Shown: positions 16,641-26,085, counted from the stretch's first letter. The stretch is DNA of 64,000 nucleotides from Paenibacillus pabuli (GCF_039831995.1 NZ_JBDOIO010000003.1:2046001-2110000), one strand, 5' to 3'. The notes: generated from the sequence alone by a model not told the origin. Made by a program: numbers and translations.

Positions 16641-17183
16641 TCAAATTTTGTTCTCTGTCGGATCACTCTCTTCCTCCAGGTCCTCAATTAAACTTCGAGT
16701 ATCCAACTGCTCATAGAAACGTGTCAAATCCAGCACAAATCTCTTTAAAAATTCAAGCTCCATTTTGTTATATTCCCCCAGAAAACGGAGGAATTGATTT
16801 TCAATCTTCTCGTGCAGATCGGCATGGACATGAAACAGCTTTTTGCCTGGTGATGTTAACCGGAAATAAATTTCCTTTTTGTTGTCATTTAACTGTGTTT
16901 TACGAATCCATCCTTGCTTCAGCAGTTTATGGGCCACTTTGGAGGTGTTGCCCTTGCTCAGCTCCATTCGTTCAGCTATGGAGGTCAGATTAATGGGTTC
17001 GTGTTCCCCAATACACGCAATCACATGCACATCCGTCATGTTCATAGCTGCGTCTGATGACAGAGTCTTGCGAATAATATTCATGAAAAATAGATTTTCC
17101 TGGTCATCCTTTTGTTCTTTTTGATGCAAGAGCTTAATAAACAATCCATAAATGTAACGCAGATCCGTCTGTTCCTGATCCAT
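16641..17183 (-). CDS. MarR-family transcriptional regulator
   Basis: A 180-residue MarR regulator, longer than the usual 145 because of N- and C-terminal helices. The winged helix includes INLTSIAERMELSKGNTSKVAHKL and the wing LNDNKKEIYFRLTSPGKKL. The start at 17183 follows GGGGAAACT; upstream codons to 17240 lack a site. The palindrome TTGTTTC-N4-GAAACAA lies upstream and recurs before the neighbouring nitroreductase gene, so it is the likely operator for both. Confidence 0.85.
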   Translation of the reverse strand: MDQEQTDLRYIYGLFIKLLHQKEQKDDQENLFFMNIIRKTLSSDAAMNMTDVHVIACIGEHEPINLTSIAERMELSKGNTSKVAHKLLKQGWIRKTQLNDNKKEIYFRLTSPGKKLFHVHADLHEKIENQFLRFLGEYNKMELEFLKRFVLDLTRFYEQLDTRSLIEDLEEESDPTENKI

Positions 17184-17257
17184 AGTTTCCCCAACCTTTT
17201 CTTGTCTCGGTCTATTATGCAAGCTAGGCTTGAATAACATATATTATACACCGAAAT

Positions 17258-17275
17258 TTGTTTCTATGGAAACAA
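17258..17275. promoter_or_regulatory. MarR-type operator upstream of marR
   Basis: An 18-bp perfect dyad, TTGTTTC-TATG-GAAACAA, 75 bases before the marR start, overlapping its probable promoter region. Confidence 0.7.
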
Positions 17276-17287
17276 TATAATTAGAAT

Positions 17288-17313
17288 TAATACGATATAC
17301 GATATACGATATA
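17288..17313. repeat. short tandem repeat ATACGAT x3
   Basis: Three consecutive copies of a 7-base unit (ATACGAT) followed by ATATAT, between the nitroreductase stop and the marR promoter. Function is unknown; it may be simple sequence drift. Confidence 0.6.
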
Positions 17314-17334
17314 TATCAAACTCCTGTTCCGGGA

Positions 17335-17895
17335 CTACAGCAGGGTAAGCTTGTGTTCAGCGGAAGTGCGCGACTTGGGTTTTGGTGTTTTGTCGAAGTA
17401 CCCCATATGCAAAACACCAACTATTCGCTCATCTGTCTTCACGCTCAAACCCTCGCAAAAAATGGGGGAATGAATGTATTCCATCGTGGACCAAATCATA
17501 CCTAGGCCCTGTTCCCAGGCAAGGAGTTGAAAATTCTGAATAACACAGCTTACAGCCGCATAGTCTTCTTCCTGCTTATGGTGATCCTTTTCATTCTTCA
17601 TGACCACAATAAGGTGCGCAGGCATGCGGCTGAACTTATTTTTCAGCGCCTGCTGCAGTTTGCCGGGCATCAGCTTCATCAATTTCATGTTTTGCACCGA
17701 TTCCAGCATCAGACTGGCCACATGTTCTTTTGCTTCTGCACGCTCTGCGAGAATGAAACGCCATGGTTCTCGCATGCCATGATTAGGTGCCCAGACCGCA
17801 TCATTAAGCAATTCAATAATTAAGTCCGTGGACACCGGTTGTGAATTAAAGCTGCGGATACTTCGTCGAGAACGAATCGTATCGGCTATTGTCAT
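17335..17895 (-). CDS. nitroreductase-family FMN protein
   Basis: A 186-residue FMN-dependent nitroreductase-fold protein. The N-terminal FMN-phosphate motif is IRSRRSIRSF, and the flavin/dimer region includes AVWAPNHGMREPWRFIL. The second FMN contact YAAVSCVIQNFQLLAWEQGLG lies at about 112-132. It resembles YdjA/YfhC-type short nitroreductases, which reduce quinones or nitro compounds with NAD(P)H. It carries its own copy of the MarR palindrome upstream, so induction by electrophiles or drugs is inferred. Confidence 0.85.
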   Translation of the reverse strand: MTIADTIRSRRSIRSFNSQPVSTDLIIELLNDAVWAPNHGMREPWRFILAERAEAKEHVASLMLESVQNMKLMKLMPGKLQQALKNKFSRMPAHLIVVMKNEKDHHKQEEDYAAVSCVIQNFQLLAWEQGLGMIWSTMEYIHSPIFCEGLSVKTDERIVGVLHMGYFDKTPKPKSRTSAEHKLTLL

Positions 17896-17944
17896 ATGAA
17901 CTTCCCCATTTCCGAGTAAGTATGTATCCCAGCTTGCAGATAAT

Positions 17945-17962
17945 TTGTTTCACACGAAACAA
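17945..17962. promoter_or_regulatory. MarR-type operator upstream of nitroreductase
   Basis: An 18-bp perfect dyad, TTGTTTC-ACAC-GAAACAA, 50 bases before the nitroreductase start; the half-sites are identical to those before the marR gene. Confidence 0.7.
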
Positions 17963-18191
17963 TATTAGGGTACTATGAAATGCTATGCACGTCAATCCTT
18001 AAGTTCCAAACCACAAACGAGCAAATGCCAGAAACGTCTTCATCCCCGTCCATGTCTGGAGTGTCTGTGGCACAGAGAAGCCATTGATCCCGCCTTTACC
18101 CTGTCTTTCATAATATCCAGGCCCTGATTCATAGATGTATGAATGACGACCAGATCTGCACTGGCATGATCTGAACTGGAGGGATAAACGA

Positions 18192-19355
18192 ATGACCAAA
18201 GGATCACAACATAACGGTAAACCCGTCATTGTTCCACAACCGATCAGGCAAGATGGGGCCGGCGGACCCGATCTGGGCCCACGTGATGTCATGAGAGACC
18301 GTGAAAATCCGGATATGCTGGTTCCTCCCGCAACGGATGCGGGGCTGCTGCCCAATCTGAAAATGTCCTTTTCCGATACACATATGCAGTTAAACCATGG
18401 CGGCTGGTCACGCGAGATTACAGTACGCGATCTGCCCATTGCCACAACGCTGGCTGGTGTCAACATGAGTTTGACTCCAGGCGGCGTACGCGAACTCCAC
18501 TGGCATCAGCAATCCGAATGGGCTTATATGATCTGGGGAACGGCAAGAATCACATCCGTGGATCAGGAGGGTCGCAATTTTATTGCTGATGTCGGACCTG
18601 GAGATCTGTGGTTCTTTCCGAGAGGTCTGCCCCATTCCATTCAAGGACTGGAAGAGGGCTGTGAATTTTTGCTTGTTTTTGATGACGGATCCTTCTCCGA
18701 TCTCAACACTCTTTCCATCTCCGATTGGTTTGCACACACCCCCGCAGAGGTTTTGTCTGTCAATTTTGGGGTGTCAGAGTCTGCGTTCCAATCCCGGCCG
18801 GCGGATCAGGTTTATATTTTCCAAGATCAGGTTCCAGGTTCACTCACAAGTCAGGAAGTTTCGTCTCCTTACGGTGCGGTCCCTCTTTCGTTTAAACATC
18901 GTCTGTTGGCTCAGGAACCTATCATTACACCGGGAGGAAGCGTGCGCATCGTCGATTCCACCAACTTTCCCATCTCCACAACCGTTGCCGCTGCGCTTGT
19001 TGAGATTAAACCTGGTGGCATGCGTGAATTACACTGGCATCCGAATGCGGATGAATGGCAGTATTACCTCACCGGACAAGGAAGAATGACAGTGTTCGGA
19101 GGCAATGGTACGGCACGCACATTCAATTACCGAGCCGGAGATGTAGGGTATGTTCCTGCAGCCATGGGACACTATGTTCAAAATACGGGCAGCGATACCT
19201 TATGGTTTTTGGAGATCTTCCGAAGTGACCGTTTCGAAGATATCTCATTGAACCAATGGATGGCACTTACACCTCGTGAGCTAGTCCGTGATAATTTGAA
19301 TGCTCCAACAGAGCTGCTTGACGCACTTCGCAAGGTGAAGTGGCCTGTCGTTTAA
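18192..19355 (+). CDS. oxdC: oxalate decarboxylase-family bicupin
   Basis: A 387-residue bicupin matching Bacillus OxdC across its length. OxdC splits oxalate to formate and CO2 using Mn. Cupin 1 has [17 protein letters not shown] (oxalate Arg, His-x-His and Glu ligands) with the fourth ligand in [10 protein letters not shown]. Cupin 2 has [18 protein letters not shown] and [18 protein letters not shown] supplies the second-site Glu. The lid loop over the N-terminal site reads SDLN where OxdC has SENS, so the catalytic Glu is Asp here. GGAGGG eight bases before the ATG supports the start. It is followed by a Zn-dehydrogenase gene. Oxalate oxidase is an alternative activity. Confidence 0.85.
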   Translation: MTKGSQHNGKPVIVPQPIRQDGAGGPDLGPRDVMRDRENPDMLVPPATDAGLLPNLKMSFSDTHMQLNHGGWSREITVRDLPIATTLAGVNMSLTPGGVRELHWHQQSEWAYMIWGTARITSVDQEGRNFIADVGPGDLWFFPRGLPHSIQGLEEGCEFLLVFDDGSFSDLNTLSISDWFAHTPAEVLSVNFGVSESAFQSRPADQVYIFQDQVPGSLTSQEVSSPYGAVPLSFKHRLLAQEPIITPGGSVRIVDSTNFPISTTVAAALVEIKPGGMRELHWHPNADEWQYYLTGQGRMTVFGGNGTARTFNYRAGDVGYVPAAMGHYVQNTGSDTLWFLEIFRSDRFEDISLNQWMALTPRELVRDNLNAPTELLDALRKVKWPVV

Positions 19356-19433
19356 TTTCGTACGTACCTCTATCAAATGGCTCCTAACGGGGTAATTCTC
19401 AGAGAACTACTATATGACAGGAGGAATATGAAG

Positions 19434-20573
19434 ATGAGAGCCGTTACTTTTCAAGGGACCAAGGATATTCAGGTGAAGCAGGTTGAAGATCCGCGACTGC
19501 AACAAAAGGATGACATTATCGTTCGTATTACTTCTACAGCCATATGTGGATCAGATCTTCATATTTATCAGGGAGCATTACCCGCGGAGAAGGATTATGT
19601 CATCGGTCACGAACCGATGGGGATCGTGGAAGAAGTCGGTCCTGAAGTAACACGCGTAAAAAAGGGGGACCGTGTGGTCCTGCCTTTTAACATTTCTTGT
19701 GGCGAATGCTTCTACTGCAATCACGACATGGAAAGCCAATGTGACAATTCCAACGGTAACCCGGATATCCACACCGGTGGTTATTTCGGGTTTACGGAAC
19801 GGTACGGCAATCACCCTGGTGGTCAGGCAGAATTCTTACGTGTACCTTACGGTAATTTCATGCCGTTTGTTATTCCGGAATCCTGTGAACTGGAAGACGA
19901 AGCCTTGCTGTTTCTATCCGATGTTCTTCCTACCGCGTACTGGAGTGTCGAAAATGCCGGCGTTAAACCTGGAGATACGGTAACCGTACTGGGCAGTGGG
20001 CCCATTGGCCTGATGACACAGAAGTTCGCCTGGATGAAAGGCGCGAAGCGGGTTATCGCTGTCGACCGCCTTCCGTATCGTCTCGACAAAGCCAAACGCA
20101 TGAATGATGTGGAAACCTTTAATTTTGAGAATTTTGATGATATGGGGGCACATATCCGCGAGATCACGGGCGGAGGTACCGACGTAGTAATTGACTGTGT
20201 CGGCATGGACGGCAAAAAATCCACTTTGGAGGAAATCGGACAGAAGCTGAAGCTCCACGGCGGCGCCCTGAGCGCCATTGAAATTGGCATGAAAGCCGTG
20301 CGCAAATTTGGGACACTCCAGCTTACAGGTGTGTACGGCTCGTCCTACAACATGTTCCCGCTGGGCAGTATGTTTGAACGAAACGTCAATCTTAAAATGG
20401 GACAGGCTCCTGTCATCCACTATATGCCGGAATTGTTCCGCAAGATTACAGCAGGTGAATTCGACCCGACCGAGATTGTCTCCCATCGCATTGCGCTGGA
20501 AAATGCCAGTGAGGCGTATCGGATCTTCAACGATCATGAGGACGAATGTACCAAAGTTGTGCTGAAGCCTTAA
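19434..20573 (+). CDS. zinc-dependent alcohol/formaldehyde dehydrogenase-like protein
   Basis: A 379-residue medium-chain dehydrogenase of the glutathione-independent formaldehyde dehydrogenase-like group. Catalytic Zn ligands are in TAICGSDLHIYQG and VIGHEPMGIVEEVG. The structural Zn site is CGECFYCNHDMESQC. The Rossmann loop is VLGSGPIGLM with acidic VDRLPYRLDKA (NAD preference). AGGAGG nine bases before the ATG at 19434 fixes the start. It lies 78 bases after the oxalate decarboxylase gene with no terminator between, so cotranscription is likely, linking it loosely to one-carbon products; the real substrate is unknown. Confidence 0.85.
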   Translation: MRAVTFQGTKDIQVKQVEDPRLQQKDDIIVRITSTAICGSDLHIYQGALPAEKDYVIGHEPMGIVEEVGPEVTRVKKGDRVVLPFNISCGECFYCNHDMESQCDNSNGNPDIHTGGYFGFTERYGNHPGGQAEFLRVPYGNFMPFVIPESCELEDEALLFLSDVLPTAYWSVENAGVKPGDTVTVLGSGPIGLMTQKFAWMKGAKRVIAVDRLPYRLDKAKRMNDVETFNFENFDDMGAHIREITGGGTDVVIDCVGMDGKKSTLEEIGQKLKLHGGALSAIEIGMKAVRKFGTLQLTGVYGSSYNMFPLGSMFERNVNLKMGQAPVIHYMPELFRKITAGEFDPTEIVSHRIALENASEAYRIFNDHEDECTKVVLKP

Positions 20574-20594
20574 TGCATAAGAATGAGCGTAAGC

Positions 20595-20633
20595 AAAAAG
20601 GCAGGTGCCCTTGTACAGGTCATCTGCCCTTTG
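20595..20633. terminator. terminator between convergent genes
   Basis: Stem AAAGGCAGGTG/CATCTGCCCTTT (one G-T pair) with an internal loop, downstream of the dehydrogenase gene; T/A-runs on both sides permit use from both directions. Confidence 0.7.
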
Positions 20634-20690
20634 TGTTGTTATGCAACTGCCAGAATGGATGAAGAGCGGTACCCTCATACATCCTTTGAG

Positions 20691-21476
20691 CTATCTTTCT
20701 TTTGAGGCCTGAATGAGTACACTCTCTCCCCCGAAGCTTACCAGCTTATCTGGCAATACCTCTTCGAACCTAAAAAACTTTTTAATGACCGAAGGTGCGC
20801 AGAGCATGCTAGTTTCAAGTTCTCGTCCATCCGCTTCCGGTAGGCCGGCACGCTTGCACCAATCTTCAAAGAGAAAGGTTTTCTCGAAGGAAACCATCGT
20901 TTCCACTCGATATTCCGCCACTTCCATCATTCGAATCCACTCGGACTTGCGCCATGCACGAACATGACTGGGATCACGGCGTTTCTCTACTTCATTGTAG
21001 AATTGATCATATTCATCGCGCTCTGGTGCCACGTTGTCTATCAGCAACAGTCTTCCGCCTGGCTTGGTTACCCGGAACGCCTCAGATAGAAAAGACGGAA
21101 CATCGGGAAAATGGTGTGCGGCGATCCGGCAGGTGACGATATCAAAGACATCATCATCGAAGGGTAAATGCTCCGCATCTCCCGGCACATAATTCACGTT
21201 CTGATGACCACTCTCTCGAATAAAGCGTTCAGCCACCTGAAGCATCTCCTCTGTTAAATCCAAAGCCGTTACCTGCTTAACCAGAGGGGCCAGTGCACAC
21301 GCCACATGTCCTCCTCCCGTTGCTATATCAAGTACATGCATATCAGGACTTGCCCCAGATGAAGCCACCAGTACATCCAGGTCCTTGCCTTTTGCATGTA
21401 GGGGACTGGTTACATACTTCTCGGCATTTTTGCCGAATTGTTGTTGCACTTGTCCCTTCTTTGTATCATGAGTCAT
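20691..21476 (-). CDS. class I SAM-dependent methyltransferase
   Basis: A 261-residue UbiE/YcgJ-like methyltransferase. The SAM motif I is VLDIATGGGHVACALA, motif II ALDLTEEML, and the post-motif acidic loop PGDAEHLPFDDDVFDIVTCRIAAHHFPD. The protein ends with a domain of about 80 residues typical of this group. AGGAGG seven bases before the ATG at 21476 defines the start. It is a single gene, convergent with the dehydrogenase gene. The methyl acceptor is unknown. Confidence 0.85.
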   Translation of the reverse strand: MTHDTKKGQVQQQFGKNAEKYVTSPLHAKGKDLDVLVASSGASPDMHVLDIATGGGHVACALAPLVKQVTALDLTEEMLQVAERFIRESGHQNVNYVPGDAEHLPFDDDVFDIVTCRIAAHHFPDVPSFLSEAFRVTKPGGRLLLIDNVAPERDEYDQFYNEVEKRRDPSHVRAWRKSEWIRMMEVAEYRVETMVSFEKTFLFEDWCKRAGLPEADGRELETSMLCAPSVIKKFFRFEEVLPDKLVSFGGESVLIQASKER

Positions 21477-21574
21477 CCTACTTCCTCCTTGCCTAATGTT
21501 CCGATAGATGAAACATCGTTTCAAAAGTTAAATTATTGTAACTATTTTAACACAGATTGAGGCTAAGCGAAAAT

Positions 21575-21614
21575 AAAAAAGCATCTCCTGAATGAAGCCA
21601 CTCAGGAAATGCCT
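21575..21614 (-). terminator. terminator of the fru operon
   Basis: Minus-strand stem GGCATTTCCTGA/TTCAGGAGATGC followed by TTTTTT, 27 bases after the fruA stop. Confidence 0.88.
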
Positions 21615-21640
21615 TGTTACCGTTACATCAAAACCAATGA

Positions 21641-23608
21641 TTATTTTACAACCGTCGGTGACTTCTTCCACAATCCCAAGATCAGTCCCGAGATTACCGC
21701 ACCAATGGCAACAGCGAGCAGGAACAGCATAGCGTGGTTAGCCAGTGCCGCTACGAAGATTCCGCCATGCGGTGCTGGTACGTTAATGCTCCAGAGTTGT
21801 GTCAGTCCGCCTGCAACAGCCGAACCAATGATACAGGATGTCAGTACACGCAGCGGATCTGCCGCAGCGAATGGAATGGCGCCTTCAGTAATGAAGGATA
21901 ATCCGAGTACATAGTTAGTCAAGCCGGATTTGCGTTCTTGTTCCGTAAATTTGGACTTGAAGAACGTGGAAGCCAGGGCAATGGCCAGAGGTGGAACCAT
22001 ACCGCCTGCCATAACGGCAGCCATCCAGGCACCGTCCGTGTTGCCGCTTGATGTGAATACACCAATCGCAAATGTATAGGCTGCTTTGTTGAACGGTCCA
22101 CCCATATCAATGGACATCATGCCACCAAGCAGCAAACCAAGCAATACGGCATTTCCTGTTCCCAGATTGCCAAGTGCATCTACAAGCCAAGTGTTAAGCG
22201 AGCCAAAGATCGGATCGAAAACATAGTAACTGATTGCACCAACAATGAGTAATCCAAACACAGGATACAGCAGAATGGGTTTCAAACCGTCAATGGCTTT
22301 CGGCAAGCCTTTGAACAGCTTACGCAAACCGATAACCACATAACCAGCGAGGAAACCGGCAGCAAGTCCGCCAAGGAAACCAGCATTGGAGTTCACGGCC
22401 ATCAATCCACCAACCATACCCGGCATCAAGGCTGGGCGGTCACCGATACTCATTGCAATAAATCCGGCCAGTACCGGAATCAGGAAGTGGAACGCACCCG
22501 TTCCGCCGCCAATCGTCTGCAGCAGCTGGAAGAGGGGATTATCCTCGCCTGCAAGCTGTTCGATCAGGAACGAGATCGCAAGGAGGATTCCGCCACCCAC
22601 GACAAACGGAAGCATGTGTGAAATCCCGTTCATCAGATCCTTATAGATCTTGCTGCCCACGCTCATTTTGCTCGCACTCGCTCCATCTTCCTTCCCATTG
22701 CTTCCGCCTTGGCTGCGATAAATCGGAGCGTCTCCATTCACCGCTTTGCGAATTAGCTCTTCGGACTTGCGAATTCCGTCGCTTACCGGTCTTTGCAATA
22801 CAGGCTTGCCGTCAAATCTTGCCATCTCCACATTTTTGTCAGCTGCAACGATAACCCCTTTGGCACGGGCAATCTCGTCAGCGGTCAAAACGTTCTGGGC
22901 TCCCTCGGAACCATTGGTTTCTACACGAATATTAATGCCCATTTCCTGAGCTTTCTTTTTGAGTGCATCCTCAGCCATAAAGGTATGTGCAATCCCGGTT
23001 GGACACGCTGTAACAGCGACGACGAAATCCTCGGAATGTTCATTTCCAACAATGACGCCAGGAGTTTGCGGCTGTGCAGAACTCGGATCGCTTGCGGTTT
23101 TTGCTGCCTTTTCAGCTTTGGCTTTCTCCTTGGCAGCTTCTTTTTCCGCTGCTTCCTCCTGCTTCGCATCAAATAATGCACTCACTTCTGCAGGTGTATC
23201 CGTACTCATCAGTTGAGCAATGAAATCGCTATCAATCAGCAACCTGGAAAGAGCAGCGAGTGTGCGCAGATGGGTATTACCTGCACCTTCAGGCGCAGCA
23301 ATCATGAAAAAGATGTGAGCCGGCTCATCATCAAGCGCTGCAAAATCAAGCCCTTTTCTGCTTTTTGCAAATACCACCGTTGGTTCATTCACTGCAGATG
23401 TCTTGGCATGGGGCATGGCAATACCGCCACCAATTCCCGTGCTGGACTCTGCTTCCCTCTTGTAGATCATTTCCTTGAACAGAACCGGATCATTAATGCG
23501 TCCACTTTTGTTCAGACTTGCAATGAGTTCATCAATCGCTTCATCTTTGGTTGTGGCTTGCAGGTCCATGATCATCGTTTCCTGGATCATCAGGTCTGTT
23601 ATTCTCAT
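21641..23608 (-). CDS. fruA: PTS fructose transporter IIABC
   Basis: A 655-residue fused PTS permease that takes up fructose and releases fructose-1-phosphate. Domain IIA (about 1-150) has the phospho-His in GIGGGIAMPHAKT. A Lys/Ala/Glu-rich linker (about 150-185) follows. Domain IIB (about 195-290) has the phospho-Cys in VTACPTGIAHTFMAEDAL. Domain IIC (about 315-645) is the membrane channel with Gly-rich segments and the GGPFNKAAY loop. AAGGGGAG precedes the ATG. It is the last gene of fruR-fruK-fruA, so its product feeds FruK directly. Confidence 0.95.
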   Translation of the reverse strand: MRITDLMIQETMIMDLQATTKDEAIDELIASLNKSGRINDPVLFKEMIYKREAESSTGIGGGIAMPHAKTSAVNEPTVVFAKSRKGLDFAALDDEPAHIFFMIAAPEGAGNTHLRTLAALSRLLIDSDFIAQLMSTDTPAEVSALFDAKQEEAAEKEAAKEKAKAEKAAKTASDPSSAQPQTPGVIVGNEHSEDFVVAVTACPTGIAHTFMAEDALKKKAQEMGINIRVETNGSEGAQNVLTADEIARAKGVIVAADKNVEMARFDGKPVLQRPVSDGIRKSEELIRKAVNGDAPIYRSQGGSNGKEDGASASKMSVGSKIYKDLMNGISHMLPFVVGGGILLAISFLIEQLAGEDNPLFQLLQTIGGGTGAFHFLIPVLAGFIAMSIGDRPALMPGMVGGLMAVNSNAGFLGGLAAGFLAGYVVIGLRKLFKGLPKAIDGLKPILLYPVFGLLIVGAISYYVFDPIFGSLNTWLVDALGNLGTGNAVLLGLLLGGMMSIDMGGPFNKAAYTFAIGVFTSSGNTDGAWMAAVMAGGMVPPLAIALASTFFKSKFTEQERKSGLTNYVLGLSFITEGAIPFAAADPLRVLTSCIIGSAVAGGLTQLWSINVPAPHGGIFVAALANHAMLFLLAVAIGAVISGLILGLWKKSPTVVK

Positions 23609-23633
23609 CTGTTACACTCCCCTTGATTTCAGT

Positions 23634-23654
23634 CGGCCTGCGCTCGTCAGGCCG
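23634..23654 (-). other. intercistronic hairpin between fruK and fruA
   Basis: Perfect seven-bp GC-rich stem CGGCCTG/CAGGCCG with a seven-base loop and no T-run. It sits in the 84-base gap, so it could stabilise or process the mRNA rather than terminate it. Confidence 0.5.
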
Positions 23655-23692
23655 AATTATAAATTACAATTGGCTTGCTCTGAAATGCCAAC

Positions 23693-24604
23693 CTACAATT
23701 TGGTAATGGTGACCTCGCTTCGAAGTTCTTCAATGAATTCGCGTGTAGCGAGATCATCGGAGAAGGCAGTTGCACTTCCCGAAGCGACACCTGTACGAAA
23801 TGCTTCAAGGATGTCTCCATTCAGTACATAGGTGCCTACGAATCCTCCGATCATGGAATCTCCAGCCCCAACCGAATTTTTCACATTTCCTTTTGGCACA
23901 CTCGCGTGGTAAACATCCGATCCGGTAATCAACAGGGCTCCATCTCCGGCCATGGAGATTAAGACATGCTTGGCCCCTGCTTCCAGAAGTTTGCGACCAT
24001 ATAACACCAGTTCTTCCCGAGTTTCAATCTTTACCCCGAAAAGCTCAGCCAGCTCGTGATGATTCGGCTTCACCAGCAATGGCTTATGCACGAGTGCTTC
24101 CATTAACGCCGGTCCAGTGGTATCAATCACGAATTCTGCACCCGTCTGCTTGCAGACCTGAATGAGACGATCGTAAAAATCAGTTCCTAGGGATGGCGGA
24201 ATGCTCCCCGATAGAATGACGATATCTCCCGTTTGCAGCGAGGATAGTTTTTGCAGCAGTTGTTCTGCCTCTTCTGCACGAATGGCTGGGCCCAGACCGT
24301 TAATTTCCGTCTCATCTCCATGCTTCAACTTGATATTAATCCGCGTGTCATCCGCAATAGTAACGAAATCGGTCTGTATCTGATCCGCCTGCAATTTGTC
24401 ATTAATAAACCGACCTGTGAATCCACCAAGGAATCCAATAGCCGTGTTACCTGCTCCCAGTTGATTCAGCACACGTGATACATTGATGCCTTTACCACCT
24501 GGAAGCTTCAAATCCCGGTTCATGCGATTCAAACCGCCGAGCTTCAGGTCATCGACTTCCACGATGTAATCAATGGAAGGATTAAGTGTTATCGTATATA
24601 TCAT
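23693..24604 (-). CDS. fruK: 1-phosphofructokinase
   Basis: A 303-residue PfkB-family kinase phosphorylating fructose-1-phosphate to fructose-1,6-bisphosphate. Visible motifs are LNPSIDYIVEVDDL at the N-terminus, LPGGKGINVSRVL, and the C-terminal catalytic signature VKNSVGAGDSMIGGF with the catalytic Asp in GAGDS. The length is standard. The start is two bases after the fruR stop, with GAGGGA inside the fruR end, giving tight coupling. Confidence 0.95.
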   Translation of the reverse strand: MIYTITLNPSIDYIVEVDDLKLGGLNRMNRDLKLPGGKGINVSRVLNQLGAGNTAIGFLGGFTGRFINDKLQADQIQTDFVTIADDTRINIKLKHGDETEINGLGPAIRAEEAEQLLQKLSSLQTGDIVILSGSIPPSLGTDFYDRLIQVCKQTGAEFVIDTTGPALMEALVHKPLLVKPNHHELAELFGVKIETREELVLYGRKLLEAGAKHVLISMAGDGALLITGSDVYHASVPKGNVKNSVGAGDSMIGGFVGTYVLNGDILEAFRTGVASGSATAFSDDLATREFIEELRSEVTITKL

Positions 24605-24606
24605 GG

Positions 24607-25353
24607 TTATCCCTCAATTATTTTAGTTTTCTGCTCAATTACGGCCCGCCAGTGCTCTGGCATCTGCTCGGTAATCAGATCTGCCTCCTCCAGCTCAAAC
24701 AACTTGGCAAACGTAATTTCACCGATCTTGCTGGAATCTGCCAGCACATATGATTTCCCGGACAATTGATGAGCACGTCTCTTAATCAAGGCTTCCTCCG
24801 GATCAGGAGTCGTATACCCCATCTCGGCATCCACACCGTTGGTTCCAAGGAAACATTTATCAAAACGAAAATTGTCCATATTTTGTAAGGCAATACTTCC
24901 GATGACGGCTTTGGTATGAATTTTCATCATGCCACCAAGCAGATAGCTCCGAATCCGCTTGCTAACCAGCGCTTCCACATGAGATAAACCGTTGGTCACA
25001 ACCGTTACGTCCTTCGCTTCAATATAGGGAATCATGGCCAATGTCGTCGTACCTGCATCCAGATAGATACAATCGCCATTTTCGATCTCCTGTGCAGCCA
25101 AACGAGCAATCGTCACTTTTTGTTGAATGTTTTTGGATGTTTTCTCTTCCATGCCTGGTTCCAGCGTCTTCTCGTTCATCAGTGCTGCCCCGCCATGGAT
25201 GCGTTTCAGCATCTGACGGCTCTCCAAATCAATTAAATCACGTCTTATCGTGGATTCAGAAGCACCAAGCACGTCAACAAGCTCCTGTAGTTTAACAATC
25301 CCTTGTTGATGTAAGCGCTCTATAATTGCAGCATATCGTTCTTCCGTCAGCAT
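24607..25353 (-). CDS. fruR: DeoR-family repressor of the fru operon
   Basis: A 248-residue DeoR regulator. The N-terminal helix-turn-helix is IVKLQELVDVLGASESTIRRDLIDLE; the C-terminal sensor domain (about 75-240) contains IYLDAGTTTLAMIPYI and ADSSKIG, the sugar-phosphate-binding loops of this family. GGAGGA six bases before the ATG at 25353 gives the start; further upstream codons lack a site. As first gene of fruRKA it is expected to be autoregulated, relieved by fructose-1-phosphate. Confidence 0.92.
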   Translation of the reverse strand: MLTEERYAAIIERLHQQGIVKLQELVDVLGASESTIRRDLIDLESRQMLKRIHGGAALMNEKTLEPGMEEKTSKNIQQKVTIARLAAQEIENGDCIYLDAGTTTLAMIPYIEAKDVTVVTNGLSHVEALVSKRIRSYLLGGMMKIHTKAVIGSIALQNMDNFRFDKCFLGTNGVDAEMGYTTPDPEEALIKRRAHQLSGKSYVLADSSKIGEITFAKLFELEEADLITEQMPEHWRAVIEQKTKIIEG

Positions 25354-25486
25354 CTTCATTCCTCCAACTGCTTCTATAGTAACATAAATCCCGCAAAAAA
25401 CAATCATTTTCATTCAAAATAATTTATAAACCTTCAGAAACTCGCAACTTTCGACTTTTGCACTCCATTATCTCCCATAATATTAA

Positions 25487-25500
25487 CTAAAACGTTCACA
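25487..25500 (-). promoter_or_regulatory. possible cre (CcpA) site upstream of fruR
   Basis: The minus strand TGTGAACGTTTTAG matches the cre consensus TGWNANCGNTNWCA except at the last two positions. It lies about 135 bases before the fruR start, which fits carbon catabolite control, but the match is imperfect. Confidence 0.3.
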
Positions 25501-25608
25501 ATCATCCAATACTAAAATCCTATATTGCTTCCAACCAGTCCCGACCTTGCCTATCTACATATCAAAAAATCCTGCTGCTGTTCATTGCATACAGGATCAT
25601 CTCAACGC

Positions 25609-26085
25609 TTATAGGTTTATGTCTGGTTTGGGTTTAAGCCATTTTCCGTCTTCATTTATAAAAGCACCCTTGAATCGCCCCATTTCGAGCTGTTCAATCA
25701 GCTTATTCTCATCCGTAGCCAGAATCTCAGCGAGCTGTTCGGATGTGTAATAATCTCTGGGGTCATAGTCCAGCAGGAGTGGAACGGCTGTTTCATACAA
25801 TTCCTTGATCATATTCTCAAACGACTGACGTCCCAGGTCCTCCATATCCTTATAAAACTGCAGAGGGTGGGACACCATATTTCGAAAAGATTTGTTCTCC
25901 AGATTCATCCAAAGTACATTACAAGCCTGTACACTCATGTAATTTTGCTCGACATCGAAAAATTGAATATCTTCAATCTTCATGTATTTCTCCTGAAAAG
26001 CAACGATCTTGATTATGGGTACACCCCGTTTGCGTGAAGCTTTTTTCAAATGGGCTCTAAACTGTTCGTAGGTCATTTCTTTCAT
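25609..26085 (-). CDS. unknown protein with C-terminal excisionase-like HTH
   Basis: A 158-residue protein. The C-terminal 50 residues (YYTSEQLAEILATDENKLIE, GRFKGAFINEDGKWLKPKPD) have the shape of a MerR/excisionase-like HTH_17 module: a strand-helix-turn-helix, then G-x-F-x-G-A and a W-x-x-P. The N-terminal part has no recognised domain (MKEMTYEQFRAHLKKASRKR). AGGTG seven bases before the ATG at 26085 supports the start. Single gene. Function not known; a nucleic-acid-binding role is possible. Confidence 0.55.
   Translation of the reverse strand: MKEMTYEQFRAHLKKASRKRGVPIIKIVAFQEKYMKIEDIQFFDVEQNYMSVQACNVLWMNLENKSFRNMVSHPLQFYKDMEDLGRQSFENMIKELYETAVPLLLDYDPRDYYTSEQLAEILATDENKLIEQLEMGRFKGAFINEDGKWLKPKPDINL

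Noticed and set aside
19914..20678. 254-residue frame opposite the alcohol dehydrogenase
   Set aside because: A shadow of the dehydrogenase gene in the opposite strand; no ribosome site and composition typical of antisense frames.
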